Below, piece by piece: positions 1 through 10,572 of a stretch of DNA of 64,000 nucleotides (its first letter is position 1; every line of letters starts with the position of its first letter). The DNA comes from Lotus japonicus. Lineage: Eukaryota > Streptophyta > Magnoliopsida > Fabales > Fabaceae. The DNA is taken from contig NC_080041.1 in NCBI RefSeq assembly GCF_012489685.1, positions 137,035,785 to 137,099,784 of the forward strand, written 5' to 3'. A model generated the notes under the pieces. That model ran no database searches and was not told where the DNA came from. It worked only from the letters and a program-made list of their open reading frames with translations. The position numbers were made by a program, and so were the translations under genes.

Positions 1-430
1 TTTATTGTGAGAAATGTGAATTCCTCCTACTTACTAAATGTTACTAAATGAAGAAAAATATTAAATTTATTTTTTCAAGATACCAAATGCATTTCATTTT
101 GTACTTAATAAATTTTTTTTTTATATAATAGTATAAGGATTTGTTGGAGTATATAAGATTATTGTTTTTCTATCTCTAAATTAGTTATTTTCACTCGAAT
201 AGTATTTGAAAAATAGAAAACACTCATTTTAACATTCTTTTTCAACACTCACCCATTGATTGAATGAAATTTAGGTGGATTCTACTAGATTCTTGTAGAC
301 CCTACATAAAATTTAACAAATAATTAGAGTGTTAAAGGAAACATGGTTAGAATTTCTAATACAATTTTTGCAAAAATAGAAAAGGAAATTAGAGAAGAAA
401 AAAGTACGAAAATTCCTCGAAACAATATGG
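1..430. other. AT-rich intergenic DNA, no gene seen
   Basis: No coding potential, RNA gene or repeat boundary could be supported here. The stretch is AT-rich and ends at the 9-bp target duplication of the element starting at 440. Confidence 0.6.
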
Positions 431-439
431 GGACTTTTT

Positions 440-1856
440 GGAAAAATTTACTATGATCATCTAAAAACTTGTGCATAGTTACACCAAGCCATTTTGACCC
501 ACTATAACAGGTTTTAAAAAAAAATAAAAATAAATATTTTCTTAATTAAACATTTATCTTTAATTAGTTTAAAAAAATATTTATCCTTAATCTTAATCTG
601 TTCCTCTTCTCTCCCAACCTTCATCTCCTCTCTCTCCACCTAACACCACCACCGGATCTGTGCACATCCAGAACCCTACCCCAAAACCCATGAAATCACC
701 CCACCAGTCCCATCCCCAGAATGCAATCTCATGTTCAATATTCCACCAACAAAACAAAAATTAAAAAATAGAAACAGGATGAATCCATCTAGGCATGAGA
801 GATTTTTTATGAAGAATAATAACCCATCCTTGCACTTTGAATTTCGTACAGATCCAAAATGCTTCAAACAAAGCACCCAACTCAATCATAGAAAAAAAAA
901 ACACCATTTTCCCCAACCTTGAATTCCATTTCCTTCAAGATCCGAGAACTACCATGCAACCACCATCGCAACCCACCCTTTCCCCACCACAACTACCATG
1001 CAACCCGCCGCCGCCACCACCAAATCTGCAGATCTGGAGCCTCTCTCCCTCAATCCCTCTCCCTTCCTTCCACCTGTGCTGGATCTAGAAGAAAAAACCC
1101 TTTCTTTGCTCATCTTTTTTTCTGGATCTGGATTTTGCAATCCACCATGAGAAGTCTGAAATCAAGCCACTACCCGCCGTCGTTAATCCGGTGTAGGAAC
1201 CCGCGACCAAACCCTCTTCCCTCCACCAGATCTACCTCACCGATCACAACCATCTCCTTCTTCAACCTCCTGATAACCCAGGTCCAGAAATAGAAACAGT
1301 TGACAGAAAGGGTTTGGGATTAGAAGAGTAATCCAGATCTTGCAGCAGAAAGAAGAAGAAGAAGGAAGAAGCTAGAAAAATCAAACCCTCTGTCACGCCT
1401 TCGCTACCGATCAATAGAAGCGGTGGTCGGCGCGGATCAAGAGGCTACTTGCTCCTAATTCCAGACGGTGGTCTGCGCGAGGACAAGGAACCTAGATCGA
1501 GAAGAGGAAACCCAGATCTGGGTTCGATCTGCGAAGAAAGACGATAAAGTTAATGTGGGGAGGAAGATGGTTGTGTGGTGGCCGGAAGTTTCAGGTGGTG
1601 GTCGAAGAGGAGGTTGGGGGGTTGCGACATGGATGAAGGGGGTGGGTTCTGGGTTTCTGGATGAGTGCAAGGAGGAAGATGATGGGTTGGGGAAGGAGGA
1701 GGATAATTTATTCACTAATTAACCTAATCCTTCATTAACTAATTTACTAATATATATGTTTTTTTTAAAAAAAAACCTGCTAAACCTGCTACTGCAGGTC
1801 AAAATAGCAATGTGTAACCTTACACAAGTTTTTAAATGACCATAATAAATTCCTCC
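440..1856. mobile_element. Non-autonomous Mutator-like element with GC-rich cargo
   Basis: The two ends are imperfect inverted repeats of about 85 bp: the left end (440-525) reads in the same order as the reverse complement of the right end (about 1770-1856), including the shared core TAAAAACTTGTG. The 9-bp sequence GGACTTTTT directly abuts both ends (431-439 and 1857-1865), the target duplication expected of Mutator-like elements. The interior (600-1725) is much more GC-rich than the surroundings, with pyrimidine-rich and CCACCACC-type stretches that resemble 5'-UTR or exon DNA of host genes. No transposase is present. The short open frames inside show no recognisable domain, so the cargo may be captured host DNA (Pack-MULE type); that part is inference. 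Confidence 0.75.
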
Positions 1857-1865
1857 GGACTTTTT

Positions 1866-3141
1866 GTCCATATTGTTTTTTATGGCAAAAGAATGCATGC
1901 CCAAGTATATTGTATTGTAGACTTCTTAATGATAACTATAGGTGGGCTCAGAAGCATACTTTCCAGTGAACATTCAATCTACATATACTTTAGCGCTGCA
2001 AAAATATGTTATTAGAAAATGTACCTCTAAAGAGTATTTTCAATAAGGAGATCTTAATTTGTAACTCACTTTTTGTGAGCTCGTATTGTCACATAGACAT
2101 TAAGGCATTCATAAGGTTTTGATGCATATTTCACTCTAGTGGTTGGAGTCTTATTTTACTTTTGATTGGACCCACAATGCCCAATATATTTACATTATTT
2201 ATTTCCACTTGATATTAAATTTAATTTAATTATTAATTCAATACAACTTAATTAATATTTAAAAAATAATATATAATATAATTAAATTTTACCATGATAG
2301 GACGAAATATATAATTAATTTTTTTATAAACATCCGGTACCGGTATATAATTAAAATTCAACATGAGAGAGAAAGCAGATAATTTTACTGAATTATGGTA
2401 TTGAATGATTGAGAAACAAAAATTATATTTTACTTGAGATCTCACTTATGAAGCTTGCTGAGCTAAGACACGAGATTTCATGCCATGGAAAATAACTCTA
2501 ATGGTCAAATCTTATTAAATTCAGATCTTATTTTAAGATCCTAACTTATGATATTCATTGGAGATGCTCTAAGCATTATTTTCAGACTTCAAATGACGCC
2601 ACACAAGAAAGTGACATGGGAATATCCTTACCATCCTTAATGGTTACGTTGCCTCTAATCTAAAAACGAAACAAGACCAGACTGAGCCCCACCGGCAGAG
2701 AGACCATAACGTAAATTAAATTGCTAAAAGGGCAAAGCATAGTTTTCTTTTTCTTTATCTTTTTACATGTATCTGAAGGAGCTGATTTGACATTTCCCTT
2801 CTCATATAAGTGCTTCATATTTCTCACGCCTAATTATATAATGGTTCCTTTGGCGTTTAAGCCAAGAGAAATTGATGGTAACGTGCCTAGCATTCAAAGC
2901 TTTAGATGTCCTTGGTTAAGCCATTGAGAGGCATTCTGTTTTGGAAGCCAAGCCATTGAGAGGCATTCTCCTCCTCTCAGGTTCTTTCTCTTAAGGCTTC
3001 TGTACTACGATGCTCTTTTTCAATGTTTTTCTGCTTGCTTTCCATTTTATTATCCCGGCCTATATTTCATATTTATGATAAGATTGAGATTTTAAGTTTA
3101 CCTCAACCAATTACGAGTTTGAAGATAATCAGAGGAAAAGA
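1866..3141. other. Intergenic DNA upstream of the DUF936 gene
   Basis: AT-rich spacer with no supportable gene. A small direct repeat around AAGCCATTGAGAGGCATTCT occurs twice near 2921-2970. The last ~500 bp should include the promoter and 5' UTR of the DUF936 gene starting at 3142, but no TATA box could be assigned with confidence. Confidence 0.5.
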
Positions 3142-5590
3142 ATGGCATCCCTCATACCAGGAGTTCTACTGAAGCTTCTCCAAAGTATGAAATCTAATGT
3201 AAAAGTTCGCGGGGAATACCGCTCAGTCCTTCTGCAAGTGATCAGCATAGTCCCTGCATTGTCCGGATCTGAATTATGGCCTAACCAAGGTTTTTTCATT
3301 AAAGTCTCAGACTCTTCTCATTCCACCTATGTCTCGCCCTCAAAGGAAGACAATGAGCTTATCTTGAATAATAAGTTGCAGCTTGGCCAATTCTTTTATG
3401 TGGATAGGATCGAGGCTGGCACACCCGTCCCAATTCTTATTGGGGTTAGACCAGTTCCTGGACGGCACCCTTTTGAAGGCAACCCTAAGGATTTAATGCA
3501 GATGTTGGAGCCATTAGTGCATCCTGATAATTCTACAGTTTATAGTTCAAAATCCATGGATTTAACAGAAGCCAAAGAGAATCCTAGTTCAAGGCAGAAG
3601 ATTGTTATTAAAGAGGAAAAGGCTTGTGTTGCATCCAGGTATATGCAGGGTGTTCTGAATCCAAACTCTATAGGAATCAAAGGAAATGATTTAGAGAATG
3701 GTGTAGAAGGTAAGAAGGTGAGATCTGCAAAAGGAAGGAAACAAGAGATAAAAGGTCAGGTATGATTCTTGACCTGCAATTTCAATGAAGGCTTTAGACT
3801 GTATGGTTGTAAGATTTTACCTCTTCCATGTGGCTATGAAATAGTTGGGAAATGGAAAGCAATCCGACAATAACTATTGGAACCTCAAACGAAAATTTTG
3901 ACGTACTATAATTCAATAAACTTAGAAAAACTCTTGTAGACAGATTTTGTTTTCCCTAATAAACAAGCACGTAATGCTACATCCACAAAGAAGGATTGTC
4001 ATCAGAAGAAATTCTGTAATATCACCACTTCTGTATAGCAAACATGAAGATTGAGGAAGAAACAGTAGGTGAAAATGATTTAATTTATAGTTTCATTGCA
4101 CAAATATAATAACAAACAAAGAGATTGTCATAGAATAAAATATAAACTTAAGAACCAAGGATTGAACTAGTGGTGAGGGGATTGAGTAGTTTACATGAGC
4201 TCATAGATTCAAATTCCACCAAAAATGAATAAAATATAAACTTGAAATTAAAGGAAAGAATAAAGAATCAAGGTTTAAGCTTATTGCTGATGCTATCCTT
4301 TGCTAATATAAACAAAAAGATAATGATTGTTTTGGTCATCACAGGTGCTCCCGATGACTTCAACTCGTTCTCGACGTGAAGCGCTCTCACCAACGCAAGA
4401 CGTTGGTCAATCTAACAGCCAGCAGACTGTCATGGCACCTTCTACGCACACTTCTAGTTCTACCAAACGCAGTTCTACTAAACAGGAAAATTTAAACTTC
4501 AATTTTTTGTCCAGTATTCAAGATAAAAGCAATCCTGCTGAGGCGATTCTGTGGTCCTCTTTGCCAGCCAAACTATTGAGGCCAGGGAAGGTGCAATAAA
4601 TTTTACTTTCTCCCTCTTTAAATAATTACCTCCCTTGTTTAGTTACTTAGCTAATTCAAATGAGATAAATTAGATTATGATCCCCTCTTTCCACATTATT
4701 TTCATTTCAAAGGGAATTCTTAGAAGGAAGCATCTAGCCTCTCAGGTTGTAGTAGAAGCTCAAAAAGAAGCATCTGCAGCATCAGTGATAGTGAAGTGTT
4801 TAAGGTAGTTTTAATCTAAAATTTGACACTCATTAGCTACTTAAACGTTTTATGATTTATTGATTCATGAATAAAAAATAAACTTCATTAGCTAACTTGT
4901 GGGGAAATGAGTTCTTCATTCCTTTTACGCTTTTCTAACCCTCAGGAATTACCTCTATCTTTCCTTTTCAGTATGTTCGCCAATATCTGTTCTTCTGCAG
5001 CATCAGAGAATCCACATGTCATACTGAACAAGTTTTATGGTCTCCAACAGCTCATGGGCCAGTCAAATGGAACAACTCAGTTGAAAGATAGAACCCTTCA
5101 ACTGTATAAAATACAACCTCCTGCAGAAAAGCATAAAATTGGCAAAACGACAGGTTTAGTGGTTGCTAAGAGCACGTCAAGGGCTCCAAAACCCTTAACA
5201 GAAATATCAGGCACTGAGAAGCAAGAATGGGCCAAAGGGGATGGTATAAAAGAGATCAATGAGCTAAAAGAAGTCATTTTGAATGAAACAAGATCATGGT
5301 TTTTTACGTACTTGGAGAAGACATTGGATGCTGGGTTTTATGTGGGCTCACAAGAGAAGGGCAAGGAGAGTAAGGATATTGCAGGGAGACAAATGCTTCA
5401 GGCAAACCATATAGCTCTCACATTGTCCCACCTTAAGCATGCAAACAATTGGCTGGACAAACAAAAAAGCAGTTTAGACTCCGAAAGTGAAGGGCTGGTG
5501 GAGACAGTTGACAGATTGAAACAAAAAGTTTATTCTTGCTTGCTTGTACATGTTGATTCTGCTGCATTAGCTTTGGAGAACCAAGTTTGA
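3142..5590 (+). CDS. DUF936 family protein (plant-specific), four exons
   Basis: The N-terminal ~115 residues (from [13 protein letters not shown], through the basic [11 protein letters not shown] segment) match the plant DUF936 family, whose biochemical role is unknown to me. Exons are 3142-3759, 4345-4590, 4713-4804 and 4972-5590. All junctions are GT-AG and the reading frame is kept, with one serine codon split between exons 3 and 4 (the KCLS-MFANIC junction). The predicted protein is about 524 residues: DUF936 head, low-complexity Ser/Thr-rich middle, and an alpha-helical C-terminal domain starting near the SMFANIC segment, as in complete family members. Intron 1 carries a SINE-like insertion at 4150-4226. 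The gene is convergent with the AlkB-type gene. The family is clear; the exact 5' end is less certain because no upstream non-coding exon was searched for. Confidence 0.9.
4150..4226 (+). mobile_element. tRNA-sized SINE-like insertion in a DUF936 intron
   Basis: A 77-bp body is flanked by a perfect 17-bp direct repeat, GAATAAAATATAAACTT (4133-4149 and 4227-4243). This is the long A-rich target duplication left by L1-driven retroposition. The body has a box-A-like TAGTGGTGAGGGG and a decayed box-B-like GATTCAAATTCC about 40 bp later, so a tRNA-derived SINE head is the likely identity. It has no poly(A) tail beyond a short A run. Confidence 0.65.
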
Positions 5591-6186
5591 TTCTAGGACA
5601 ATAAACTGTTTTACAATATACTACATCCCCAATGCTATTTATAAGTTAAATTATATAATTGGTTGAGCCAAGCAGTGACAGTGGAAGCTTGGTTGCTCTG
5701 TTTCCAAGGCAATGTGATCTATAATTGGTACTATTTGTACCCAAAAATGAATAAAAAGGGTACGGGTTGAAGTGTAAATTACAAATTGATAGCCATTTAA
5801 TTTATGGCTCTTGTTTGTTTATTCAAGCTTAAGTTATTATTTGATATTCTGATGATATCTGTTGTTAAATACCAAGTGTAGCCAGTGAAGCAAATTAGAA
5901 AGGTTTGAATTCAAGGAATAGTAGTTCTGTTAACAATGTAATACTAAGTCTGGCAACCGTAAAACAATACTTAGATATAACGGGAATCCTCAATAGTCAA
6001 TACGCAATACATTACACACATACAGAACTAGAAAGAACTTACCTTGGGGTTGAGAAATTGAATTATCCAAGCACATTGCCAGAAAACTCCATGATGAAAA
6101 GAAACCGAGAAGTTAGCACGGGATTCTTCTTCTTCATAATCAATGTAGGTTGCATGCATAGTATACTATGCTAATGGAAGTTTTAA
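5591..6186. other. 3' intergenic region between convergent genes
   Basis: This lies between the stop codons of the DUF936 gene (+) and the AlkB-type gene (-). It should contain both 3' UTRs and polyadenylation sites. No other feature is seen. Confidence 0.5.
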
Positions 6187-7243
6187 TTAATACTGTCTGA
6201 AAGTAAGATTGAGTCGGCCAGGGCGTAGATTTGTTTGTTTCAGCAAGAGGTTGGGGGCAGTGGTTGGGTGAACAGCCGTTACGCCATGAAAGATTTTTCT
6301 AGACTTGCCACCAAAAATCAAAACATCTCCAGATTCTAGAACAACCTTTTTGGCCTTGTCCATATCCCTGTCATCACCATACAAAAAGTCAGCTGAGTCT
6401 CCGATGGAGAAGGATACCACTGGCAAGCCTTGCTGAAGACTTTGTTCACTTTCATCCTTGTCCTGATGAAGACCGAGCTGGCCGTCTTGTGAGTAAAAGT
6501 TGACAATACAAATGTCTGGTGAGATGGAGGGAAGTATGAGTTGTGGATTAGTTTTAGTTTTAGAATGCTGTTGAATGAGGGCATGAGAATCCCGGATTGC
6601 TTCCTGAATCAAGCGGTGGAAATCTGGAGGAATGTGGGGTGGTTTAGCCCCATCAAATGGTCGTTGGAGACTGTATTGATTTGTCTCAGGATCCCAGTTT
6701 TTGCCGAGACACATCATCTTCAAATGCAGTTTTGTGCCATCCCCATAACCTGGCTGGTAGAATCCTCCACTACCCATCCCCAAATCCCTGCACCTTTTGA
6801 CAATCTTCACCTGATCTATTAATGGGATGTAACCCTTCAAAAGGACCATCCCTTCCCTCAATACTTGTCCTCTTTCACCACGTTGTTTCATTTCGTTCCT
6901 TCTTTCTCGGTTCTTTGCAAACAAAGGAGGGTTCAAAACAACGATTCCATCTTGTTTGGGAGGGCATATATCAAAAATGTTCAACTTGGTTTCGCCAGAA
7001 TCAGATGGCGGAGAAGAATTTTGCTTCTTCTTGTAATCAGATGACGAATTACTACCGCTACCTCCACCACCACCAACCTACACACAAAGAATTTGAATGA
7101 AAACCGTACCAAAAAGACATGACCATAAATAAACAGGAAATATATGTATGTATGTAGGTATGTACTGCTGCTGGTGAATTGGGAGGAATAGGATGTTTGA
7201 ATGGAGAAGAGCAACGCCCCCGATCACGACCACGACCGTCCAT
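6187..7243 (-). CDS. AlkB-type 2-oxoglutarate/Fe(II) dioxygenase
   Basis: Two exons, 7243-7166 and 7077-6187, join in phase 0 at GT-AG sites and give 322 residues. Residues 1-57 are a Gly/Ser-rich head; the rest is an AlkB fold. The iron ligands are visible as HxD in GLHQDKDE (His ~230, Asp ~232) and a distal His (~290) in IFHGV. The 2-oxoglutarate/substrate arginines sit in the C-terminal RPGRLNLTFRQY. The HQDKDE and NLTFRQ motifs are strikingly like bacterial AlkB, pointing to the ALKBH1-like branch. Family members oxidatively remove alkyl groups (for example N6-methyladenine or 1-methyladenine) from DNA or RNA; substrate and compartment are not shown by sequence. The start is the ATG at 7243, the first in-frame Met of the upstream exon. 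A large MULE begins only 161 bp upstream of that ATG. The gene looks intact. Confidence 0.9.
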
Positions 7244-7403
7244 AGCGCTGCCGCCGCTGTACTCTCCTCTATTTTCTAAACTACCTTACGCCTCTACTCT
7301 ACACAGTACACTGTCTCTTATAATTTATTTAGTCTGTTTCACTGCCTCCAAGTTAACCATTCATCTTCTGTTTGTACGGGGAGAGAAAACGACGACAGAA
7401 ATT

Positions 7404-7443
7404 GGGGAATTGGGTTTGGGGCCCTATAGGCTCCGCGCCCCAC
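7404..7443 (+). repeat. Left terminal inverted repeat of the large MULE
   Basis: It matches the reverse complement of 28711-28756 with small indels. The conserved blocks are GGGGAATT, GGGCCCT and GGCTCCGCGCCCCAC. Confidence 0.8.
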
Positions 7444-7481
7444 TTAAAGTGGGGAAATTACTGGAAAGCCTCCCTTTAATA

Positions 7482-7980
7482 GAATACGGAAAATTACATT
7501 CCGTATTCAATACGGAAGATAAAGTTCCGTATTATATTAGTATGTAAACGACAAGGGTTTTTTCAAAACCCATTTCAGCGCTCCAAACTCATTTCAAACC
7601 CAATTCCCAACCCTTGCTCTTCAATCTTCGAGACCGACGCTCTCCTTGCTTCAATCATCATCTGGAAAGGGTTCCATCATCTCCATCAAAGCTATTCATC
7701 AAACTCATTCTCCCCATTCATTGCATTGAAACCTAGATGTAAGTAAGTTTGGATTTTCACCATTTAACTTGAAATTATGTGAATCTTTCAACCCTAGGGT
7801 AGTCGATTGATGCTTAAGTAGATGTTATGTTGGCTGAAATGGTATAAATTGGCCTTGGGGCGAGTTCCAATCATGCAATGGCGTTAATGGAGGTTCTGGT
7901 TCGATACGGAAAATGATGTTCCATATTCGATATGGAACATCATTTTCCGTATTCGATATGGAACTTTATTTTCCGTATTT
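7482..7980. repeat. Left subterminal arrays of AATACGGAA / TTCCGTATT
   Basis: Clusters at 7482-7533 and 7901-7980 contain repeated AATACGGAA motifs and their inverses, some decayed to ATATGGAAC. The same motif is clustered near the right end of the same MULE, so these are probably transposase binding or promoter sites; function is inferred. Confidence 0.6.
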
Positions 7981-8174
7981 GGGGTCTGTTTAGATTTTAA
8001 GCAAAAATCTAATTAGCTTAATTAATTTATAAAATGTTTTTAAATTGATAATTAAGATAGTGAATTATTTAGTGAATTTATTTAGAGATTTAATTGAGAG
8101 ATTTAGTAATTGTGAGACTATAATTTATTTAGTGAATTTATTTAGAAAATGTTTGCTCTGAATATATAGTGAGA

Positions 8175-10330
8175 ATGAAGAACAGAAAGAGGTCTCGAGC
8201 TAGTGAGGATGTGGGGGCTACTGAGGATAGACACCGGCGCTTACATGCTTCTAGCCGGCGCGGCGATCATGCTGCAACCTCTCAGGCGGTTGAGGCTTAA
8301 GCTCCAGCTCCAGTTGATTCTATGTAGTCGCCCATGGTAGAGTCTTCGGCTCCAGTTGACCCTACTGATCCAGTTCCTACTCCGCCGTCTCCCATGGTTG
8401 AGTTATCTCGCCATGAGTCACCAGGCGATGAGTCATCAGGCGAGGAGTCATCCGGCGATGAGTCATCCGGCGAAGAGTCATCCGACGAGGATAGTATTCC
8501 TCCTCCTGATGTTGATGCTGATGTCGTGCCAAAGGCACAGGGTGGCGAGGAGGACCTGATCCAGAGGTTGCCGCCGTTGCCGGGGGGGCCTGTTGAGCTG
8601 TCGCTTCTCACGCATTATGCTGATCACAAGGCTCCCTAGACGTGGCATGCACTCCTACGCACAAACGAGCGGTATGTGGACCGTCGACACTTGAGGGTGG
8701 CCACAGCTGGGGGGAAGGTTTGGAACCTTGCTTGTGATGGTGATTCAGATAGTCACATGAGGGTTCGAGAGTTGATTGAGCAGACGGGTCTTCATCAGCT
8801 ACCCTGGTGCAGCTACCCGGAGACAGACGCAAGCCTCATTTTGGCCCTTGTGGAGCGATGGCATGAGGAGACTAGTAGCTTCCACATGCCGTTTGGGGAG
8901 ATGACTATCACCCTGGACGACGTGTCGGCTCTTCTCCATCTCCCCATGGGGTCGAGGTTCTATACGCCTGGGAGGGGGGAGAGGGACGAGTGTGCAGTGC
9001 TATGTGCTGAGTTGATGGGAGGATCTGCTGCTCGTAATCATGCTGAGTTTGATACGAACAGGAGCCAGACTATTCGCTTTGGGGTCTTGAAGACCCTGTA
9101 TGATGCTGCGTTGGATGGTATGTCTTAATTATTACTTGATTAAATTGTATTTATTATTATTGTATTGTTATAAACTGTTAACTCAATTCATTTCATTGTA
9201 GATCACCGATACGAGGATGCTGCGCGGATTTGGCTGGTGAACCAGCTAGGCGCGACGCTCTTTGCTAGCAAGAGCGGAGGCTACCACACGACCGTGTACT
9301 GGATAGGGATGTTGCAGGATCTTGGTCGAGTGTCCGAGTACGCGTGGGGCGTGATTGCGCTCGCTACGTTGTACGACCAGCTTGATCGAGCGTCCAGGAG
9401 GGGGACGACCCAGATGGGAGGTTTCAGCTCACTCCTGCTAGGATGGGCCTACGAGTACCTTTCTGACCGCGTCATTATCCGGAGGGCGGATCCGGACTAC
9501 TCGCAGGACCAGCCTAGGGCGCGGCGGTGGGTTACGTCTCGGGTCGGGCATGCAGGCCTCGATGAGAGGCGAGTCATGCTCGATGAGCTGACGGTGGATG
9601 ACATTATATGGACCCCATTTGAGGACCATCGGGCTCATCGACCACGGGATCAGAGGGCCATGTATTTTGGCTACATCCGGACGCCATTTGTTCGTGTTGT
9701 TCGACGACATCTACCAGAGAGGGTTCTGCGCCAGTTTGGCTACATACAGGATGTCCCTCGACACCCCTCTGAGATCCAGACGACTGGGTCCCTTGCTGAG
9801 ACCGCAGGTGCTGCCTATGCTGATTTTGTGCCGCACCTGCGCCCTCAGGGGATCCCTTCTACTTATTCGGGAGAGGTTGTGGAGGATTACATGAGGTGGT
9901 ATAGCGGTGTGTCTCATCGGTTCATCATCCCTGATGATAGGAGGGAGAAGTTCAGTGCTGTGGTAAGTTTGAATTTTATTTTTCATTCAATTGTGTACTT
10001 TTTGTTCATGATATTTTATTTGTACCCTCACATGTATGTACATTATTTTTGCAGACGGTTGTGCGTCGGGCCGTGGACTTGTTGGAGCGGTCACTAGAGG
10101 TTCCAGATGCTCTTGCAGTGGGCACGCATGCTCGATCCCTCACTGAGAGGGCGCTGGATGGTACCCAGGGAGTAGCCTTTGCTGCTGTCCGAGGAGCTGG
10201 AGCTGCAGGAGGCAGAGGTCGTGGAGGCAGAGCGCGTGGAGGCAGAGCCCGTGGAGAGGGTGCACATGCAGAGGGCGCTCGTGGAGGCAGAGCTCGTGGA
10301 CCTAGAGGTCGTAGGGGTCGGGGCGAGTGA
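8175..10330 (+). pseudogene. Plant mobile domain (MAIN/MAIL-like) gene of the MULE
   Basis: Three exons, 8175-9117, 9202-9962 and 10055-10330, join at GT-AG sites in one frame of 660 codons. From about codon 150 the product matches the plant mobile domain (PMD) family found in MAIN/MAIL1-type proteins and in transposons. Examples are the segments HLPMGSRF and GGYHTTVYWIGML. An acidic repeat (DESSG units, 8401-8490) precedes the domain, and an RGG-type Gly/Arg tail (about codons 600-659) closes it. Three in-frame stops break the frame: TAA at 8298, TAG at 8325 and TAG at 8637. Each is one C-to-T change from CAA or CAG. The start ATG at 8175 is in frame with the whole chain. It lies behind the left terminus and is probably transcribed from it. 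Host MAIN/MAIL1 act in transposon silencing; a role for element-borne copies is unproven. Confidence 0.8.
8401..8490 (+). repeat. Coding minisatellite, 15-bp unit
   Basis: About five copies of a 15-bp unit of the form GATGAGTCATCCGGC encode DESSG/EESSG repeats at the acidic N-terminal region of the plant mobile domain gene. Confidence 0.75.
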
Positions 10331-10572
10331 TTGACTGTATATTTGTATATTTTTTGTGTACTTTTATATTATGACATGTGACGCTTTGTATGGACTCTCT
10401 TTATATTAATCATGCTTTCTATTTCCACTTATTATATTTAGACTCTTATATTGAAAAAAAACCTGTATAACTACACCGTAAATAATGAAAGGCAGGATAA
10501 GTAACATAAATAATCCATGGCAAGCAGTTCAAAGGGTACACGGAATTATTCAGAAGCAACACGAAAACAAAA

